The notes under the pieces are model-generated. The model worked only from the letters and a program-made list of their open reading frames with translations. It was not told where the DNA came from and did no database searches. A program made the position numbers and the translations under genes. DNA of 64,000 nucleotides from an uncultured delta proteobacterium (GTDB taxonomy: Bacteria > Myxococcota_A > UBA9160 > JAFDET01): the NCBI GenBank assembly GCA_947259215.1, contig CAMYLJ010000009.1, positions 1 through 64,000 of the forward strand, in the 5' to 3' direction. Of the stretch, positions 61,201 to 64,000 are shown piece after piece (position 1 is the first letter of the stretch; each line of letters opens with the position of its first letter).

Positions 61201-64000
61201 CCGGCCCCGAGCCGGAGCGCGAGCGCACGCTCCGCGCCTACGCCGCGGTGCTCTGCCGCGACGCGCTCGACGACGGCGACGCGGCGCGCAGCCACTTCGA
61301 GCGCGTCCTCGAGCTCGACCCCGGCCAGGCCGACGCCGTGACCTACCTGGCGGAGTGCTACCAGGACGAGGGCAGCACGCCCGAGCTGGTGGCGCTGCTG
61401 GCGGGGCGTGTGGAGCGGCTGGAGGCCTCGCCCGAACGGGTGGACCACGATCGCGCCGTGTCGCTGCGCGTGCGGCTGGCCGAACTCGAGGAGAGCGAAG
61501 GCGCCAGCGTCGAGCGCGCGATCGCGCTGCTGGAGCCCGCGGTGGCGGACGGCGCCCGAAGCGTCGCCGCGGCCGAGCCTGCCGCCGAGGCGCTCGCCAG
61601 GCGCTACCAGAGCGCGGATCGGTGGCCGGAGCTGGCCGCGCTGGCGCGCCGACGAGCCGGCGAGTGCCGCGATGTCGCCGCCCGCGCGGACTGGAACCTG
61701 CGCCTGGGCGGCGCGCAGCGCGAGCTGGGCGAGCACGCCTCCGCCGTGGCGGCCTTCCGTGAGGTCGTCGGCGCACGACCGGGAGACCCCGAGGCGGAGG
61801 CCGCCCTGCGCGATCTGCATCGCGCCATGAACGAGCCCGAGCCCCTGGCGCGCCTGCTCGAGGCCCAGCTGGCCGAGCTCGGGGGACCGGACGAGGTACC
61901 CGTACGCCTCGAGCTGGCGGAGATCCTGGCCGAGCGACTCGAGCGTCCCGCCGAAGCGCTCGTGCACCTGCGCCGGGTGCTCGAGATCGCACCCGACCAC
62001 GCCGAGGCCCGGGCCCAGGCCCTCGGCCTGGCCGAGCGGCTGGGAGCCCCGGACGTGCTGATCGAGGTGCTCGACCGGGCGCTCGAGCGCGAGCGGGTCG
62101 CGGGCGAACGGGCGGACCTCCTGGCCCGACGCGGCGGGGTGCTGGCCGGTCCGCTCGGCCGGCTGCCCGAGGCGATCGCCTCGTTCCGCGAGGCGGTGGC
62201 ATTGCGCCCGGACCACGCGCCCACCCGCCGGGCCCTGCGCGATTGCCTCGAGCAGGCGCAGGACTGGTCGGCGGTCCTGGACGAGATCCAGGGCGCGGTG
62301 CGCATCGCCTCGGGTCCGGAGCGCCTCGCCCTGATCGAGGAAGGCGCGCGCCTCGCCGCCGACCAGCTGTCGGGGGATGCGTCCCTCCCCTGGCTCGAGC
62401 GGCTGCGAAGCGTGCGCCCGGACGACCCGGACGTGCTCGAGCGCATCGCCGACGTCCACCGGCGCGCCGGTCGCCCCGAACCGCTTCTGCGCGCGCTGGA
62501 GGCCGAGGTCGCCCTGCGCCAGGACGCCGGACGCCGGCGCGCCCTGCACCTGGAGCGCGCCAAGATCCTCGAGGAGGACCTGGACTCGGCAGCCCGGGCC
62601 GTGTCCGCCCTGGAGGCGGCGCACCGGGAGCACCCGGACGATCCCGATATCCTGGCCGCCCTGGACCGCCTGTACGCTGCCGCCGCCCGACCGCGGGCGC
62701 GCGCCGAGGTGCTGGAGCGACGCATCGCGGTGGCGGCGCCGGAAGCGCGCGCCGTGCTCCACCGGGAGGTCGGCGAGCTCTACCTCGAAGCCCTGGGCGA
62801 CCCGGCTTCCGCGGCCGACCACTTCGGGCGCGCCCTCGACGGCGGCGCGGGGCCGCGCATCGCACTGCTTCAATCCCGCGGCCGCGCGCTGCGCGCCTCG
62901 GGGCGCGCCGCTGCCTGGACCGAGGTGGCGGAGGCCGAGCTGGCTGCACTGGATCCGGGGGACGGCGTCTTCGACGAGCGCCGCCGAGCCCTCCACCGCG
63001 AGCTCGCCTTCGTCTACGCCAACGAGCTGGGTGACCCCGACCTCGCCGCTGCCCACCTCCGCTCCCTGGTGGACGCCCGCGAGCCGTCCGAAGACGACGA
63101 GCTCGCCCAGGGCGAGCGCGAGGCGGCCGAGTCCGCGCTCCTGGCCCGGCTGCGCGCCGACGGCGCCCACGCGGAGCTCGGGGCACGCCTGGCCCGCTGG
63201 GTCGAGCGTCACCCGAACGACGCGCCGGCCCGGCTCGAGCTGGCGCGCCTCTACGAGGAGCAGCTCCACGAGCCCGCGTCGGCCAGCGAGCAGTACGCGG
63301 CAGCCTTCGAGAGCGACGGCCGCTGCCTCGACGCGCTGCGCGGGCTGCGCCGGGTCGAAGCGCGCCGCGGGCGCTGGGAGGCCGTGGCCGACGCCCTGGA
63401 GCGGGAGCTCGAGGTCCGCCCCGACGCGACCGCCCACGAACGGGCCGGCCTGCTGCGCGCGCTCGGCGAAGTGTGCTGGCGCCGGCTGCAATCCACCACC
63501 CGCGCCAGCCGCGCCTACGCGGGCGCCCTGGAGGCGGTGCCCGACGACCGCGGCTCGCTGCGCGCCCTGCAGGCACTCTTCGAAGCCATGGAGGACTGGC
63601 GCGGCGCGGCGGACTTCTACGCCAGCGAACTCGACCTGCTGGCGAACGACGAGGACGCGCGGCGGTGCGAAGTGCAGCTGCGGATCGCTGAACTGGCGAG
63701 CGATCGCATCGGCGATCTCGGCCGGGCCGTGCTGGCCCTGCGGGCCGCGGACGCCATCGAGCCCCTGGAGCCGGCGCGGCGCCGGGAGCTGGCCGAGCTC
63801 CACCGCCGCGAGGGCCAGCTGCCCGAGTTCGCCGAGGTGATGCAGGCCTGGTGCAGCGACCCGGAGGCGCCGGTCACGAGCCGAGACCAGCTGGAGCTGG
63901 TGGAAGCCCTCGAAAGCCTCGGGCGGCTCGACGAGGCCCTGGCCCGCGCCGAAGAGGCGACCCGCCGCGACCTGGGCGAGTCCGCCCTGTGGCTGGCGGT
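58224..64000 (+). CDS. Giant TPR-repeat protein (3' end beyond window)
   Basis: The frame is open from GTG 58224 (ribosome site GGGAGGAGG) to the end of the window, at least 1,925 codons. It consists almost wholly of tetratricopeptide-like units of 34-37 residues, e.g. LGQVLDERCQDTEAALPCYE then EAARLAPDFQPALQRL, with Ala/Gly/Leu/Pro at TPR positions and many Arg/Glu. No signal peptide is seen, so it is probably cytoplasmic. No enzyme domain is visible in the part present. It is likely a scaffold; giant TPR proteins occur in myxobacteria and relatives. Divergent from ntrY with 163 bases between. Confidence 0.85.
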   Translation, partial: MNPALERHREQFEGDPTRTSSFEALEEHYFIEGAWPDLVGLYRRRLEAADVQKKANLRCRLLFRLGQVLDERCQDTEAALPCYEEAARLAPDFQPALQRLRQIYAAREQWELALQVGELEAATPMRPPDRARFQSELGEIWLDRLGDAEQALDLFKRALAADARSSEALRGGARALQSLGRGSEAVPFWERLIAQSEGPERREARLGLATLFECELGDAGRALDVYAQALAHDPEDGNVLESMLGTAVAAGRWELVGDLSERRFDLAVGAQRRVAIALETAEILLSRNDTAWARAWLERAGELAPEDPEVALALADACSRLNDEDARAAHLERAFRLAPERVPGDVLAELGARRAEAGDQQHAIALLRGALDASPGDAEVLDALVAAHEQAGRHDELVDLLESRAALAGGDAAARGAALVQLGALHERHLDDADAALDAYRRALETHAGAAGAGVALDRLLRKREAWTELGDVLEQAGEAAPTSERPALLCSLGELYLGPLRESRADAAGRARIAFERALDCDGEYGRALKGLERVAAETGDEEALLAALVREAEVTADPTRKLELLWQLTRRHEAREDAEGAVRWAERLVQELPDDVEALEHCGALHARLGHDAELVRILERLASVAPATGRAAAQRRLADVHARAERPESAIDAWLAALEADPDDLESLQALVQPLAQAGRGRDLARVYRSLGERLTGAERADVLWRLAGLLADDLEDPDAAVVALWRLVEDPDAPPEVDDRLEALLERTGRFEELAQRLGERRHTLEDAEPEAVELDLRRAEVLGSRLQQVQAAAPLYRSVYERLDAIGPGADARRSEILDGLERCARAGGADEDLVWVLARRAEASDDPATRSELLFERAVRIEEALEQLDAASDAYAELVDSGGPRTAEARERLIHLLERRSDWAGLRTRLEEAARDAVAEQACGLHERLAQLCLERLDDRDGAIAHLEQAAELAPEQPHTWARLADLYREAERPAEALSAIERELATGPEPERERTLRAYAAVLCRDALDDGDAARSHFERVLELDPGQADAVTYLAECYQDEGSTPELVALLAGRVERLEASPERVDHDRAVSLRVRLAELEESEGASVERAIALLEPAVADGARSVAAAEPAAEALARRYQSADRWPELAALARRRAGECRDVAARADWNLRLGGAQRELGEHASAVAAFREVVGARPGDPEAEAALRDLHRAMNEPEPLARLLEAQLAELGGPDEVPVRLELAEILAERLERPAEALVHLRRVLEIAPDHAEARAQALGLAERLGAPDVLIEVLDRALERERVAGERADLLARRGGVLAGPLGRLPEAIASFREAVALRPDHAPTRRALRDCLEQAQDWSAVLDEIQGAVRIASGPERLALIEEGARLAADQLSGDASLPWLERLRSVRPDDPDVLERIADVHRRAGRPEPLLRALEAEVALRQDAGRRRALHLERAKILEEDLDSAARAVSALEAAHREHPDDPDILAALDRLYAAAARPRARAEVLERRIAVAAPEARAVLHREVGELYLEALGDPASAADHFGRALDGGAGPRIALLQSRGRALRASGRAAAWTEVAEAELAALDPGDGVFDERRRALHRELAFVYANELGDPDLAAAHLRSLVDAREPSEDDELAQGEREAAESALLARLRADGAHAELGARLARWVERHPNDAPARLELARLYEEQLHEPASASEQYAAAFESDGRCLDALRGLRRVEARRGRWEAVADALERELEVRPDATAHERAGLLRALGEVCWRRLQSTTRASRAYAGALEAVPDDRGSLRALQALFEAMEDWRGAADFYASELDLLANDEDARRCEVQLRIAELASDRIGDLGRAVLALRAADAIEPLEPARRRELAELHRREGQLPEFAEVMQAWCSDPEAPVTSRDQLELVEALESLGRLDEALARAEEATRRDLGESALWLA

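Noticed and set aside
57462-63803. A 2,113-codon open frame on the minus strand opposite the TPR gene
   Set aside because: It is antisense to a clear TPR protein and overlaps ntrY; the composition is Arg/Gly/Ala-rich as expected from GC-biased codons read on the other strand.

Overview
This is a high-GC bacterial chromosome segment, gene-dense and strongly biased to G/C at third codon positions. An NtrY/NtrX pair, a PilZ plus DUF4388-like protein, thrombospondin type 3 repeats, a PEP-CTERM protein, a separate PurS/PurL/PurQ complex and a giant TPR protein together suggest a deltaproteobacterial-grade lineage (Myxococcota or a relative). The window alone does not settle the taxon.

Positions 1-18675 are accessory DNA stacked in one tRNA-Gly(GCC) gene. 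The intact tRNA is at 18676-18751 (minus strand). Copies of its 3' 45 bases recur at 11-55, 2431-2479 and 5594-5638 and cut the region into three islands. Island A (about 56-2430) carries a peroxiredoxin-glutaredoxin gene with an in-frame TGA at the peroxidatic cysteine (probable selenocysteine), a methyltransferase and a CxxCH secreted protein. Island C (about 2480-5593) carries two secreted proteins. Island B (about 5639-18675) carries a PEP-CTERM protein, an AraC regulator, small envelope proteins, an exported amidohydrolase/porin/Tat-deaminase cluster, an AbiE toxin-antitoxin pair with its operator, a DUF6429 protein, an excisionase-like protein and the only integrase. Phased CGTCTC repeats flank A and B; different repeats flank C. 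The integrase frame runs into the antisense of the tRNA, so integration exchanges its C-terminus: a basic tail KGRKRKK is predicted for the circular form, and this tail is preserved with only synonymous changes at the far ends of islands A and B.

From 18752 on the DNA looks like resident chromosome. First come an unknown SLOG-like protein, an SGNH hydrolase, a lipoprotein, a WbpA-type dehydrogenase with pgsA and a lytic transglycosylase, and nadB. Next is an operon of seven tandem paralogous secreted proteins with four conserved cysteines (25223-27939), divergent from a TPR/calcium-repeat lipoprotein (28063-29877), then an SDR and a PilZ protein.

From 51.3 kb down to 32 kb there is a long minus-strand housekeeping run: rimP-nusA-infB-DUF503-rbfA-truB, rpsO-pnp, dut, cdsA, purB, purS, a phosphoesterase, purQ, purL, purF, and a glutamine-synthetase-like/PuuD-like pair. 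Most junctions overlap by four bases, implying translational coupling. The rimP leader holds a promoter and an intrinsic terminator, a likely attenuator. Upstream are pyrK-pyrD, a RimI-like acetyltransferase carrying a 21-bp perfect inverted repeat, and ntrY-ntrX. The window ends inside a plus-strand TPR gene of at least 1,925 codons starting at 58224.
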